Source: Loxodes magnus (taxonomy: Eukaryota > Ciliophora > Karyorelictea > Loxodida > Loxodidae). From it: a stretch of 64,000 nucleotides of DNA. Made by a program: the position numbers and the translations under genes. The stretch lies in assembly GCA_946699065.1 (NCBI GenBank), contig CAMPDV010000020.1:186001-250000 (forward strand). Reading direction: 5' to 3'. Positions 27,801 to 38,799 of the stretch are shown here, piece by piece (position 1 is the first letter of the stretch; each line of letters begins with the position of its first letter). Below the pieces are notes generated by a model. The model saw nothing but the letters and a program-made list of their open reading frames with translations, did no database searches and was not told the DNA's origin.

Positions 27801-29875
27801 TTCTCCATTCTTTCTATTAAACTTCTAACCCAGAGAGCGCTTCCTCCATATTTTGGAACATTAGTTGGAAGCGGCAATAATTTTCTGTTATCATATTCCT
27901 TTTTAATTTATTCAAGTTCGTCAGCAAATTTTTAGAAAACAACTTCTGCCTTTTTCTAGACATGAGTTTCGATATACTCTCTAACTGCTAGAAAACGAAA
28001 AGCTTGTAATAGCTGGACACCATAATTAACACTCTAAAGATCTTGAAATGCGAAATCAATAGTGTTAATAAAGTTAGTTTCTAAGTCCTTCATACCGTTC
28101 TTGAACTTATTATAGTCATCATGCCATTTATTCTTCTTTACGTCCAATATATCATAATCTAAATTTCCTATTTTATCCAATAATCTTTCAAAATCTGCTT
28201 CTATACTTTCTATGTTTTTTGCTATATCAGGTCCTCTTGAACCACCGAAGTTTGGAATTTCTCTTCCTGGAATTCCTTTTCTTGCAAATTAAAGTTACCC
28301 TTCACATACTTGCTTTAGATCTACACATCTCTAGACAAAAGCATCAATCTATGCAAAAATGCTACCAGAGTTAAATTCCCAACTACCTCCTTCAGCGCTA
28401 ATTTCTTTAGCAGTTTGCTCAAATATAGATCTCCATTATACACCACATTACTTGCTTTCATCAAGATCTCTCATGCATTTTAAAACATCTCCATGCAATA
28501 GATCGTTTATATCAATAGTGCTTCTACATCTTTTGATAATTTCATTCGAAATTTTTCTAAGCAAGCCAGTAATCAAATCAGGCGAGTTGTAGTATTGAGA
28601 ATTTTTGTAAATATCCTTAACTTAATTCAATATTTCTGGAAGTATTTTTTTTATATCTCTAGGTGCAGCTTCTTTCAAACTTGTGCAAGGATTGTTTAAT
28701 TTCTTCAAGTGCTCTAGATTATTGTTTGCTTCATCGGTTCTCTTTTTAATTTACTAGGCGAGATCCTAAAATTATTTAAGATATTAGGAGTTTGCAAGTT
28801 TTAGAACATTACAAATTTTTAATAGATCAGGCTTTTCCAGCTGTGCTGCAATGAAGTTCAAGTTTTAATTTCTTTTCCTCCAATATTCGATTTCTTCAAG
28901 AGGGCCGTCGTTTTCACTTTCTTACTGACTTTCTTAATTATTTACTACAAACTTGATTTGTCTTGTCCAATGAATAACAGCACTCTCAAGTCTCTAAGTT
29001 AGATCTTTATCTTTAGCTGCTTGCTCAATATCTTGGAGATTCTCATTAGGAATATAAAGTACAGTTTAGTTATTTTTTTGCTTCCATGCTTGCTCTGTTA
29101 TTGTTAACATGAACTTATGCAATTAGCCTATGAAATCTTTTCTAACAGACTCTGGTCAAGGCAGATTTTTTGCAGTAAAGCAGGAAATATAATGATTGTT
29201 CATTAAATCCAATAGATTTATTAGGTTTTTTCCCTCTACTACTCCATATAAAACCTTTTCTTCACAGTTTTCCATAGTTATTTGGCCTCTGTTTTTAATG
29301 AAATATTAGAATCCAGCACTTTCTTCATCTAATTTAGGGGGTAAATTGGTTGATAGTAAAAATTGCCCATTTTCAATCCAAAAGTATACTTTTGCGTCGT
29401 CTGGATTAGCTAAAAATTGATCAATGATTTAGTCTTATTACTCTCCTCACATCACTTCAGCTTTAAAGTCAGTAAAATCTATCTTTGACTTTATTCAATC
29501 CACCACTGGATTTAATTTTTTCTTAGAAGGCATAGCAGAACTATCAGTGTAAGGTTCTTCCTCTTATGAAGCTTTTTCTTCTTCTTAATCTTCCTCTTTC
29601 TTTTCCTGTTCCTCTTATTAATCTTCTTCATTTTCTTTCTTCTCTTTTAATTCAGATTCTTCCTCTTATTTTGAAGGATATTCTCCTGATGAATGCTCCT
29701 CTGGCGGTTTCTGCTAATCTTCCTGTGGATGTTCTTCTTCTTACTGAGATTCTTACTGAATCTCCATAGGTTAAATCAAACTAGAGATTTAGCTCTCTCC
29801 CTAGGTAGGTATTTTAATGGGAGACTATTCCTCTTCTAGAGGTTCCTCATTGATAGTCTATTCTTAATCAGACAT
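15863..29875 (-). CDS. DNAH2: Axonemal dynein heavy chain, DNAH2 type (inner arm)
   Basis: Motor subunit of a ciliary inner-arm dynein. A single frame of 4,670 residues runs without intron from ATG at 29875 to TGA at 15863. The tail begins with an unusual acidic E/Q/K/P-rich segment (about residues 1-115), then the DHC_N1/N2 tail and linker. P-loops are at residues 2004 (AAA1, GPAGTGKT), 2284 (AAA2, GQTLSGKS), 2617 (AAA3, GKTGTGKT) and 2975 (AAA4, GVGGSGRHS). The stalk coiled coil with the microtubule-binding domain follows, then AAA5/6. The C-terminal domain ends in [14 protein letters not shown], the usual dynein heavy-chain ending. The GR instead of GK in AAA4 is normal for axonemal chains. 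C-terminal features ([35 protein letters not shown]-like) fit DNAH2, the two-headed I1/f beta chain. Many Gln are TAA/TAG and several conserved Trp are TGA. Family certain, subtype probable. Confidence 0.93.
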
Positions 29876-31403
29876 TTATAAATAATAATTTAATTTAGAC
29901 TCTATTTATATGAAACTGTAAAATATGGATATTCTTTCTCTATCCAACTATAACCCTCAGACTTAATGGTCAATTAATGCTTTTCAAAGAAATACAAATT
30001 TGTTAGTCCTTAATAATTGAAGCGAATAATCTTTAGATATAAGTTAGAAATCTATTTACTAAGAACTTCAGCTCTTTTCTTAAGAAATGCAAGCCATTCT
30101 AAACTTTAGACTTCTACCCATATCTTAATTCTCTATTTCACCTTACTTTTATATGCCTATAGTAGAAATTTCGCTTAATTCTACCTAAAGAAAAAGTAGT
30201 TCATCAAATAAACTTAAAGCATAAAGCTAAAAAAGGCAAAGATATTCAAAATAAATGCTAAAGAGCAAAGATGAATGTAGATAGTTAAATGGATAATTAA
30301 ATAGCTTAACCTTATAAATATTCTACTAAATCAGCAAAATAAATTAGCTTATAATTACTTAATTTCTCTCTTTTTATAAAGGAGTACATCATTTCCAAAC
30401 TTAAACTATAAATCAATTATTACACTTATAGTTTTATTAAAAGTCTAAGTTTTTCATAATAAAATCATAAGCAGTGTTCTAGCTAAATATCAATGCATGT
30501 ATTGCAAAATATTTGTTAACTTTGGTATAAAAATCCTTTTAAATATTAGTAATGAAATCTATATTATATTAAATAGCTAAATAAATGATTAAGATAAGCA
30601 TAAGCTTTCCTCTAAGTTAATTTAATACTAGCAGCTTTAAGAAGTTATGCAATTATTATAAAATGCTATTCATGCTTTAGGTTTAATAATCACTTATTAC
30701 TTATATCATTGCATGTAGTTCTTCTACTTAAAAATGATATATCTACTTAAGGAAATTAGAAATAGGATTATATTGCTATTTATTAATTAAGAATATAGAT
30801 ATCTAAATCTAAATGAGATAGCCAAATAATTACTTTTTATTAACTCTATTTAGTTAGGTTTATTATCTAGCTTAAAGGGATCATTTATTACATAGTGAAA
30901 TATCTTTTATTTTCTTAATATAATATCTCTAAAATAAATACATTAGATGTGAAGTAGTCGTTTGATAATAAGAAGAAATACTTAATTACATAACTTAAAG
31001 TTACTTGAAAGTAAAATTACAAAGGAAAGTTGAATTATATTTCTATTATTAAGTTATTAGATACTTTAGAGAAATACTAAGACATAAGGCTAATTAATTC
31101 TTAAATAATCTTTTTCAAAACTTTAGCTATAAGTCTAACTTATAATGATATCCATTATATTTTGGTTATAATCTTGCTTTATTTTATTTTTCTAAATTTC
31201 TCGATTGAAATCATTTGAAATGTTTGCCTAGAAGAGATAAAAGCTTAAGATTAATTATATATTCGTATTAAAGCATTAAAGTATTAAAGAGAAAGATCAC
31301 TTAGCTTTACATTACCAAATAGAGGAGAATAAAATTTGATAGTTGAGTTAAGTTAAAAATAATGAAATAATATTCCTTTTTATTAACTAAATAAGACTTT
31401 TTT
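29876..31403. other. Intergenic spacer upstream of the dynein gene
   Basis: About 1.5 kb AT-rich spacer, presumably holding the dynein promoter at its left end and the 3' end of a small coiled-coil gene at its right end. No other gene or repeat recognised. Confidence 0.5.
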
Positions 31404-31750
31404 TTATTTTTTCTGTGCTTTTCCAAGCTCATGAAGTTTTTGCTAATTATGCAATTTTTTTTCCCACATTTTTTCTAAGATTTGGAGTTTCTTAAATACT
31501 TTCTCTTTGTCACTTCTTTCAAAGTCTATTTTAGACTCAACTCTATTAATAGCTTCTTCAGTTCTTAGTTTTAAATCGTTTAAATTTTCCAGTTCTGAGG
31601 TTTTCTGTAAAGAAGAAATTTAGATCTTACTTCTCGTAACTCTTAGTCTAATAGTCCGATTTTTTGGCTCATTTCAGTGATTTAAGTTTCTCTAAATAGT
31701 AGGATCTTTTAGAGTTTACCCTGCTTTTCTAAGTATTCTTGTTAATTCAT
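31404..31750 (-). CDS. Small coiled-coil protein with one 26-nt intron
   Basis: Two exons: 31750-31631 and 31604 downward. Exon 1 gives 40 residues ending QELRE, and exon 2 continues in register with KTSELENLNDLKLRTEEA and further heptad-like helix to about residue 106. Joining them requires removal of 26 nt (31605-31630, gtaag...ttacag). Without splicing the frame loses its coiled-coil character. The product is an E/K/L-rich coiled coil of about 106 residues; family not recognised. The end is unclear. No in-frame TGA follows for more than 100 codons, so the TAA at 31406-31404 is used only as the point where coding-like composition ends. The ATG lies 22 bp from that of the divergent V-ATPase c gene. 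Confidence 0.55.
31605..31630 (-). other. 26-nt intron (GT-AG)
   Basis: Begins gtaag and ends ttacag on the minus strand, phase 0. It restores the coiled-coil reading frame across exons 1 and 2. Inferred from the frame alone. Confidence 0.6.
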
Positions 31751-31772
31751 TTATTTAACTTAAAAATAAAAA

Positions 31773-32231
31773 ATGACAGTGACAGACGAACCCAGTGCTT
31801 ACTTCTTTGGTTATTTAGGTGTTGCCTGTGCTCTAGTTTTTGCAAACTTAGGTGCTGCGTATGGTACGGCAAAATCGGGAGTTGGCATCTCAGCAATGGG
31901 AATACTAAAACCAGATCTTATAATGAAATCAATGATTCCTGTAGTTATGGCAGGAGTGTTAGGAATTTATGGATTGATAGTAGCTGTTATATTGCAATAG
32001 GATATTAGTGAGCCTTACGATTTCCCAGACGGTTATAAACATTTAGCATCAGGAATATGCTGTGGGTTTAGCGCATTTGCAGCAGGTATTGCTATTGGAG
32101 TCGTTGGAGACGCAGGTGTAAGAGCTAATGCTTAGCAAGCTAAAATTTTTGTTGGCATGATTCTAATCTTAATTTTTGCAGAAGCACTAGGACTATACGG
32201 TTTAATAGTTTCGCTAGTCTTATCCACTTGA
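31773..32231 (+). CDS. ATP6V0C: V-type proton ATPase proteolipid subunit c
   Basis: Ring-forming proteolipid of the vacuolar H+-ATPase V0 sector, carrying protons across vacuole and endosome membranes. The 152-residue product has four transmembrane helices. The first pair includes [26 protein letters not shown] (residues about 10-35). The fourth helix carries the proton-binding Glu in [14 protein letters not shown] near residue 137, and the family hallmark GVRANAQQAKIFVG precedes it. Q in QQDISEP and NAQQAK is partly TAG/TAA. Stop TGA at 32229. No intron. It shares a 22-bp divergent start region with the coiled-coil gene on the minus strand. Confidence 0.97.
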
Positions 32232-33072
32232 TTAAATCATTTCTCCTTACATAAAATATTCTTAATTCTATATTTTTCAGAACTTATGCTTATAATATGC
32301 CTTAACTATCTTCCTTTTTCATTTCTCTAAATCATTCTTAAATGCATACCTACCTTAGTAGAGTATTAGATATAAAAGATGCTTTTAATCAATAAAATAG
32401 TTCTTTTAATCTAAATTAATAATAAATAAAGGGATCGCTTATCAAAATAGTCCTTTTTATTGTTTATTTTATAATTACTAGCCTACACTATTATTTACTC
32501 ATTATTAAAGTCCTCTACCTTTATAAACTATAAAGCAAGTCTTAATTATTAAATTATTTTAAATTAGCACCTTAATCAAATTCACTAAAATAAAAGCAAT
32601 TATTTCATCAATCTGGTTGCTACTATGAGCACTTTGTATCATCTTTTGCTATTATTAGTGTTTTCTTAATCCCTTAAATTCCTCACTAAGCAGATTAAAT
32701 TAGTCAAAGTTTATTTTATATAATACTTGAAGTATCTTTTTATGACTTAATTTGTCAGATTGATAAAATAGTAAATATAATAACTAAGATAATTTAATTA
32801 TGAGACTATAGAATTAATCACAGGAGATTGAATAGTTAAGATCTTTAAATCTTTAAATCTTTAAATATTATAATATTTTATCTGATATTTCAAATCCCAT
32901 GCTTATATTAACTGACTGTTATTACTCCTAAATTAGGCAATTCTTCAATTAATCTCCATGTAATATTTAATGAGTGCTTAATTTTAGGTTTGATTCTTGC
33001 TTTTCTTAGTATATAAAAGCATTGCTGATTAAATTAATTAAATTATTTATAACAGTTAGGTATAAAAGCAAA
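32232..33072. other. Convergent intergenic spacer with 8-bp triplet repeat
   Basis: About 0.84 kb, AT-rich, between convergent genes. It includes three copies of atctttaa at 32841-32864. No gene seen. Confidence 0.55.
32841..32866. repeat. Short tandem repeat, unit atctttaa x3
   Basis: Three perfect head-to-tail copies of an 8-bp unit in the convergent spacer. Seen directly; probably replication slippage. Confidence 0.8.
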
Positions 33073-35052
33073 TCAGAATATAATTTGAGGTTCTTCTATA
33101 AAGGCTCTAAGAATATATGCAAAGTAGTATAAATCGCAGCTTAATAATTCTTACATGTAATTTTGCAAGCCTTATCTTCTAAACTCTATCTCAGTGAAAT
33201 CTGTTGGTGGAGTCATATGTTTAGGAGGCAATTAAGGAGCTCTCTATATCTGCACTTGATTTAATCAATTTAAATTTTTCATTGAAAGAAATTGGCAAAA
33301 TTCTTTCCAAGCTGTTGATTGAATTCTTCCTAATAAAGCATTTTATAGATCATAGAATTCTCTATATCTTTTGAATAAAGTTCAGCAAATAGAATTACTT
33401 TATTCTTAAGAATCTATTTTTTCCAATTCTATTTTATATTTAACAAAGGGCTCACCATCTTCTTCAATATCACACTCTCATTGAATGGGTGCTCTTAACT
33501 AAATTCCAGGTTTTTTAATTTTAATAATTTATTCCCAAATTTAGTTTCTTCCTTATTGTAGATCTATGAATTAGAAAGCTATCTCGTGATGAAAAGCAGG
33601 GTCATTTAGAACAACTTGCAAATACTACTATAACCTAATTTTTCTTTATTCAGTCGCTCTAACATCTATTCCACGTTTCAAGGCTGAAGAATAGTTTTTT
33701 TTAGGAAAAGCAGGGAGTTTTGCTGGTGATAATGCATTTTTTAAAGATTTATGCATTGCGTAGAATTGCTTGAATCTTCTTCAGGTTTATCCTTCCTTTC
33801 CTTGAAACTTTCACTGAATTAAATACTCTAAATGGCCATCATATTTTTAAGCTCAGTTGTTGATATGGATTTAAAAATATAACGAGTTCGTATCAATGTC
33901 TTATGTAAGCTTAATGCTTTAAAAATTATCTAAGCCATCTATACTATTTTTTTTATAATAAGGGGTTTTTATCGAATTCTCTTCTGAGCTTACATCATCG
34001 ATATTATCCATAGTATAGCTACCTACATCTACTATTCCTACTTACCTATGGTGTAATTTTAAAAGATACTCACGAAAAGGACTTCTTATATCTAGAAAGT
34101 TTAGAAGCTCTTCACAACTGTATTGAGGCTTTGTAATCTCATTCAAATAGTGAGTTAATACTTTCATGACTTAGTTTATATCAGATATTCCACTAACTTC
34201 AGGTACTTTTGGCATTTTCTAATATAAAATAGGAAACTTCCTTTTGTATAGTTTAGTCAGAGACTTGCTTATTTAATCAAACTCCTAGTAAGTTTTCTCT
34301 ATAACAAACGCTCTTTAGTTTATCTTTATTGTAATCATGTAAAAGAGCTGAGTTTTTTGATTCACTACTCTAGTTTTAAAGTTTTTCACACTAATATGAA
34401 GCTCGAAAGCTTCAGTTTCTTCAATAGAAGCAGTTCTTTGATTTAGCAAAGGAGTTTAAACTGGAGCTTCGAAATTCTAGAACTGATTGCTTACAGAGCG
34501 TGATAGAGTTCCTTTTTCTTAAAAGTCATTAGGTTTCAATAAAGCAATCCAAGCTATAAGCCAAATACATGAAATTAAGCAAGCATTTGCTGAGACAGGA
34601 ATGGCAATGCTTTCAGTATGTGGAACGATGATTCTTAAGTATAGTAATATTGAAATGTTATAAGATATTGATATTAAAGAACTTACTTAGAACATTCTAT
34701 GTCCTAGTCAATCTGTTTACAGCTTTCTCTTATATTCAAACTTTAACAGGAAAAGACTCAATGTTCAGCAGATCACTTAGCATCAAAAAAATATGCAAAG
34801 ATTAAGCTGATATCAAAAGCTATTCATTGATCCAAATAAAGAGGAACTGTAAATTGCATCATGTAAGCAAAAACCAATTGTAAGAAACGTCAGTAGTCTT
34901 CTAAAATATTACTATTTAGGTAAAATAAGACTTTAAGTATCAACACCATCCTTGGAATGTATTGCATATCTAAATAAAGTGGAAATGATAAATATAAGAG
35001 ATGGAAAAATAGACACAACTTATAAGGTCTCAAGAGTAAAGTTATCTTACAT
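33073..35052 (-). CDS. Multi-span membrane protein with three tandem PX-like domains
   Basis: 659 residues, single frame from ATG at 35052 to TGA at 33075-33073. Residues about 10-175 hold four or five hydrophobic helices separated by short polar loops, including FEYKRKLQTDWLGHRMFQVS, which resembles the TMD0 region of ABCC transporters; no ABC ATPase follows. Three soluble repeats come next, at about 216-322, 389-498 and 520-650, each with the shape of a PX (phosphoinositide-binding) domain. The third is clearest: WTLFKRYREFYDLQNAL, then LPPK, then EIEFRRQGLQNYMQELL. The second has YLIQWKFQ, WRRFKQFYAMHK and RKIRLQQYLQVVL. The first is most divergent. Family knowledge says PX domains target proteins to PI3P-bearing endosomes. 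An endosomal membrane protein is inferred. Several Trp are TGA. Confidence 0.72.
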
Positions 35053-35580
35053 TTTATTTAAAGTAAATCTATAAAATCTTAATATCCTATAAAGTAAAAC
35101 TACTTTTATTTTAATCATAGGTGATAAATTACACTTTGCTTTCTAGTCTAAGCTAAGTAATTTAAAATTAGTTATAGAAATTTAGATTTTTATTAGTAAC
35201 TCCTTAGTAAATAAATGCTTCACACTCTTATGAGAAAAGAAGCAAAACTTTTAAGCATTCTTAATATAAAAGCTATAATAGATGAAATTCTAAATAATGC
35301 ATAAAGTGAATAAGCAACTTTATTAATAAGCTTATTAGCTTCTTAACATATATATACACTTTAATCTTTATGATAACCCATAGTCATCTCATTTTTATAA
35401 AGAGTAATGAGAGGTTATTTAGCTTCTGAATATAAAAACAGTTTTTAATTTATTGATTTTCTACCAATAAAAATTCTAAGTTAGAGAAGCAATACTTTAG
35501 TAATGTTTTAAAATACAATTAATTGAGTATGGAGAAATAAGCAAAGTAGCTTATTAATAAAACAATAAAGTAGGATGAAG
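35053..35580. other. Intergenic spacer
   Basis: About 0.53 kb between two minus-strand genes; AT-rich, nothing recognised. It should hold the promoter of the PX-domain gene. Confidence 0.5.
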
Positions 35581-36483
35581 TCATAAAGAGTACATGTTAT
35601 ATAGTATAATTTACTAATTGTATAATTTTGATTTAAGAAAGCTTATCAACTTTAAAAAATTTAATTAAAAATTTCTTTGCTTTAAATCTTTTTGGATTGG
35701 CTTTAAATTTTTTACACTTAAAGGAGGTAACTTAACTTTAGGGCTTTATAGAAAATAGATATTGAGCTGATCTTGTCTTGAATTATTAGATATTAATTAA
35801 TTTATAACTTCTAAATGTTTATTTTTGTTCTATAGCATTAAATTATAGGAACCCTCTACAGAATTCCTACCAGAAAGGCTTTCAAGCGAGTTTTGTGATT
35901 TGTATAATATGCTAGGATTAATAGTTTTCAATTTAGTTATTTTATTGATTTGGCGTAAATACATATCAAAGTCTTTGGATTAAATCTAATATTGCTAAAA
36001 TAATTTCTTCTTACTAATAGTTTTGAATTACCTTTCTCTTGAGAATTAATTAGGAGAAAGTCTCTTCTGTAAGTTATCACTAGGACTTTTTGGAGTGTAA
36101 TTGAAATAAGATTGAACAGATAAATCGTAATTATGCTATTAATCACTTCTTTTTTCATCGGTAATTTCTTCAGACCGTTTTAACTGAAAAACTACGTCTT
36201 AATGCGTTCAATTTTTTTTCTTTCTTTTAATCATCGAAGATAACTAATTTTATCGTGGTGGCTGCATCTGCTTTCCTACTATCTATTCATGAAACGTTTC
36301 TTCTTATTTTTTACTAGGCAAGAATTAATTAGCCGCCTGACTTTTAGCTAATCTAGGATTTTATGTTTTGTAAACTTACATAAGATGCTTGTGAGTAGCA
36401 CTATTCTCTTGCTCAAGAAGTCTCTATTACTCCCTCTGAATAATTTCTTGAATTACTTAATTTGAAAACAAATTACATTCCAT
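35581..36483 (-). CDS. Q/K/S-rich protein of unknown function
   Basis: 300 residues from ATG at 36483 to TGA at 35583-35581. Rich in Gln (mostly TAA/TAG), Lys, Ser and Asn, with a helical N-terminus (QEIIQREQQRLLEQENSA) and a proline-containing segment YFNYTPKSPSDNLQKRLSP near residue 140. One internal TGA is read as Trp (KKKNWTHQDVV). No membrane segment, no known domain. The last 60 residues are more AT-driven and less certain. The gene is supported by composition and by an uninterrupted frame with UAR = Gln; function unknown. Confidence 0.55.
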
Positions 36484-37745
36484 TGAATGATATATAAACG
36501 CTTATCAAAGCTTATTTAAACTCCGATATTAAAATCAAATTTATCTTATAATTTGTAAAATAATATTGATACTACTTTCATTTATCCTTCTCCCACCAAT
36601 ATAGCAACTATATATCTAAGTTTCCTTAAATTAGCTTATTCCTAATTAAGCTCTTATCTTAATTTTATAGCTCCTTATATCTTTAATTATTATCTTGTCT
36701 ACTATCGTTCATATACTTAAAATTTCCTTATTACCTTATTCTATTTGGCTTAGTATTTAAGACTAAATATGGACCTACTTTAGTTTTATTGCTCTTAGTA
36801 AACAAAGTATTTTGTTGAGTATTTATTACTTTTATTAATAATCTGCTGAGATGCAAGTATAAATGGCATTATACAAATTATAGTTAATAATACTTTTAAA
36901 ATTAAATATCAAATCATCTCAATCAGAGTAATCATTAAGAAATCATCTTTATAGCTAAGATAAATAGAGTATCATATATGAGTACAAAAAATGAATTAGA
37001 TGAATAGGTCAATTAATAATAGTTAATTAAGTTAGTTAATTAAATCTATATTTTAAATTATATGTAGCTAAGCAAGCTAGATATATAGATACCTAAATAA
37101 CTTATATTTATAATATTTACTTATCTCTCTAAAAGTTTAAGTCCTAATTAAGTTTAATATGCTTAGTCTTTATTTTAGATTTTAAATTAGCAACATGCTT
37201 AGACTTTCTAAAAGTAGATTCTTAAATTTAAATATTTTCTAAAATACAGAGTAATATATAGCCAATAAATAAATTGGAGGTATTTAAGTAAAGAAAATAA
37301 AGATATGCATCCTAGCTAAATGAGACTAAATTTCTAATTAGCTTACATGTAAAAACAATTCCTTTAACTATTTAATTGAATCATACATATTGCTACTACT
37401 ATTTAACTAGTCTTATTATTATTTTTGCTTTTAGTTTATAATTAATTTTAATAACTAATTTCAAAGAAATTAACTGTAATTTGGAGATGGAGACAAATTA
37501 TTTAATTAGATAATGATATAGAAATAAATAAACGTAGTAGCTTAATGAAAGTAGCATTAATGCTAAGTTAATTTGATATGTTTTGATCATAAATAGACTT
37601 TAGATAGCTTAAAGTACTTTTATATTAAGCTTGTGTCAATAGCTAGCTAGTAAAGTAAGATATATCAATTTCCTATATTTAGAGTTATTAGAATAAGTTA
37701 TCATAGCTTACTATTTATTCAAATTAGTTATAATTTTACAGTTTA
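36484..37745. other. Divergent intergenic spacer
   Basis: About 1.26 kb, strongly AT-rich, between divergent genes. No coding-like frame or RNA gene seen. It must hold the promoters of the Q-rich protein and of MOB4. Confidence 0.55.
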
Positions 37746-38798
37746 ATGGAAATTGTTAAAAGAAATAGACCCGGTACAAAATCAGCCGATATGTGGTAAT
37801 GAGAAAAAGAGGATTTTTCCAAAAAGAAAGGTCCTTTTGCTATTTAAGAATACATTTAAGAAAACATTAGAGCTGATCCTTCAAATATTAAAACTATTTT
37901 AGAAGCTCCTAAAGAGTCTGAACTACCATCCTGACTTTATGAACATATGAGATAGTTTACGATAGAGCTAAATTATTTGTTGGTGTAGTTATAGGAAGTT
38001 TGTACTCCTATTTCTTGTCCATAGATGAAAGCAACGGAAGATTGATTATTTCTTTGTGCATGCCATGGACAATAACCGCGTGAATGTAGTGCAATGGACT
38101 ATATGGCTCATACTCTAGAACATGCTATTAATTAACTTCTCAATCACAAGAGCTTTTAATCGAGAAGTTCGATACCTACTAATGCAATGGGGTAATTTCC
38201 TTCTATTTCAAGAAGGCTTTATAGATTCTTTCTACACACTTATCATCATCATAGAGATTTATTTTTTGAATTTGAAAAAGAAAATTTTCTTTGTGCAAGA
38301 TTTACAGAATTCGCATTAAAGTATGAAATGATAGAACCTAAATTTATCACCATACCTTAGCATGCCTACGCTATTAAAAATTAACAGCTTTGTTTCATTT
38401 TAATAATTAAAGCTTTATTAACAATTGCTTTCATTCGCTCTTCATACAACTCTTCTGCATAATATAACTATCCAGCAATTTATAAACTAATATAAACTTA
38501 TATGGTAAGCAATTTTCTAAGAAGCTTAACCTAAACAAATAAATTTTCAAAATGCTAGTTTTTTCTCCCAGAAGTTCATTTATTTTTAGCTATAAATTGG
38601 GATTATTTGAAATGGTTCAAAAAAGAGATAATAAATATTGTTCTTATTTTATAATTTATAGCTTCATAAATAAACTATTTAAAGCTTCTATTATAAGCAG
38701 TTTAATTATGTGGTTTTATCTTTTACATTATAGGAATTCTTCATAAGCATGAAGCTAGAGTAAAAGCAAAGTAAATATAGTTTAAATAGCAGTAATGA
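37746..38798 (+). CDS. MOB4: MOB-family protein, MOB4/phocein type
   Basis: Kinase/phosphatase adaptor of the MOB family; MOB4 (phocein) is a subunit of the STRIPAK PP2A complex. Clear MOB features: YEHMRQFTIELNYLLVQLQE, the zinc-site Cys pair in VCTPISCPQMKATEDWLFLC, ACHGQQPRECSAMDYMAHTL, and the His pair in RRLYRFFLHTYHHHRDLF. KYEMIEPKFITIPQ near residue 200 matches where MOB4 proteins end. Trp in QWEKED, PSWLYE and EDWLF is TGA. The 3' end is a puzzle. After the conserved domain (about 38,350) no TGA occurs in any plus frame until 38608, and the first in-frame TGA is 38796-38798. The coordinates given run to that TGA, so the last ~140 residues (I/L/F-rich) are doubtful; an intron or a UAA stop is possible. 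Confidence 0.85.
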
Positions 38799-38799
38799 G

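Noticed and set aside
31739..32008. Alternative frame overlapping the V-ATPase c start
   Set aside because: Cys/Arg-rich translation without family resemblance; the +1 frame from 31773 is the clear proteolipid.
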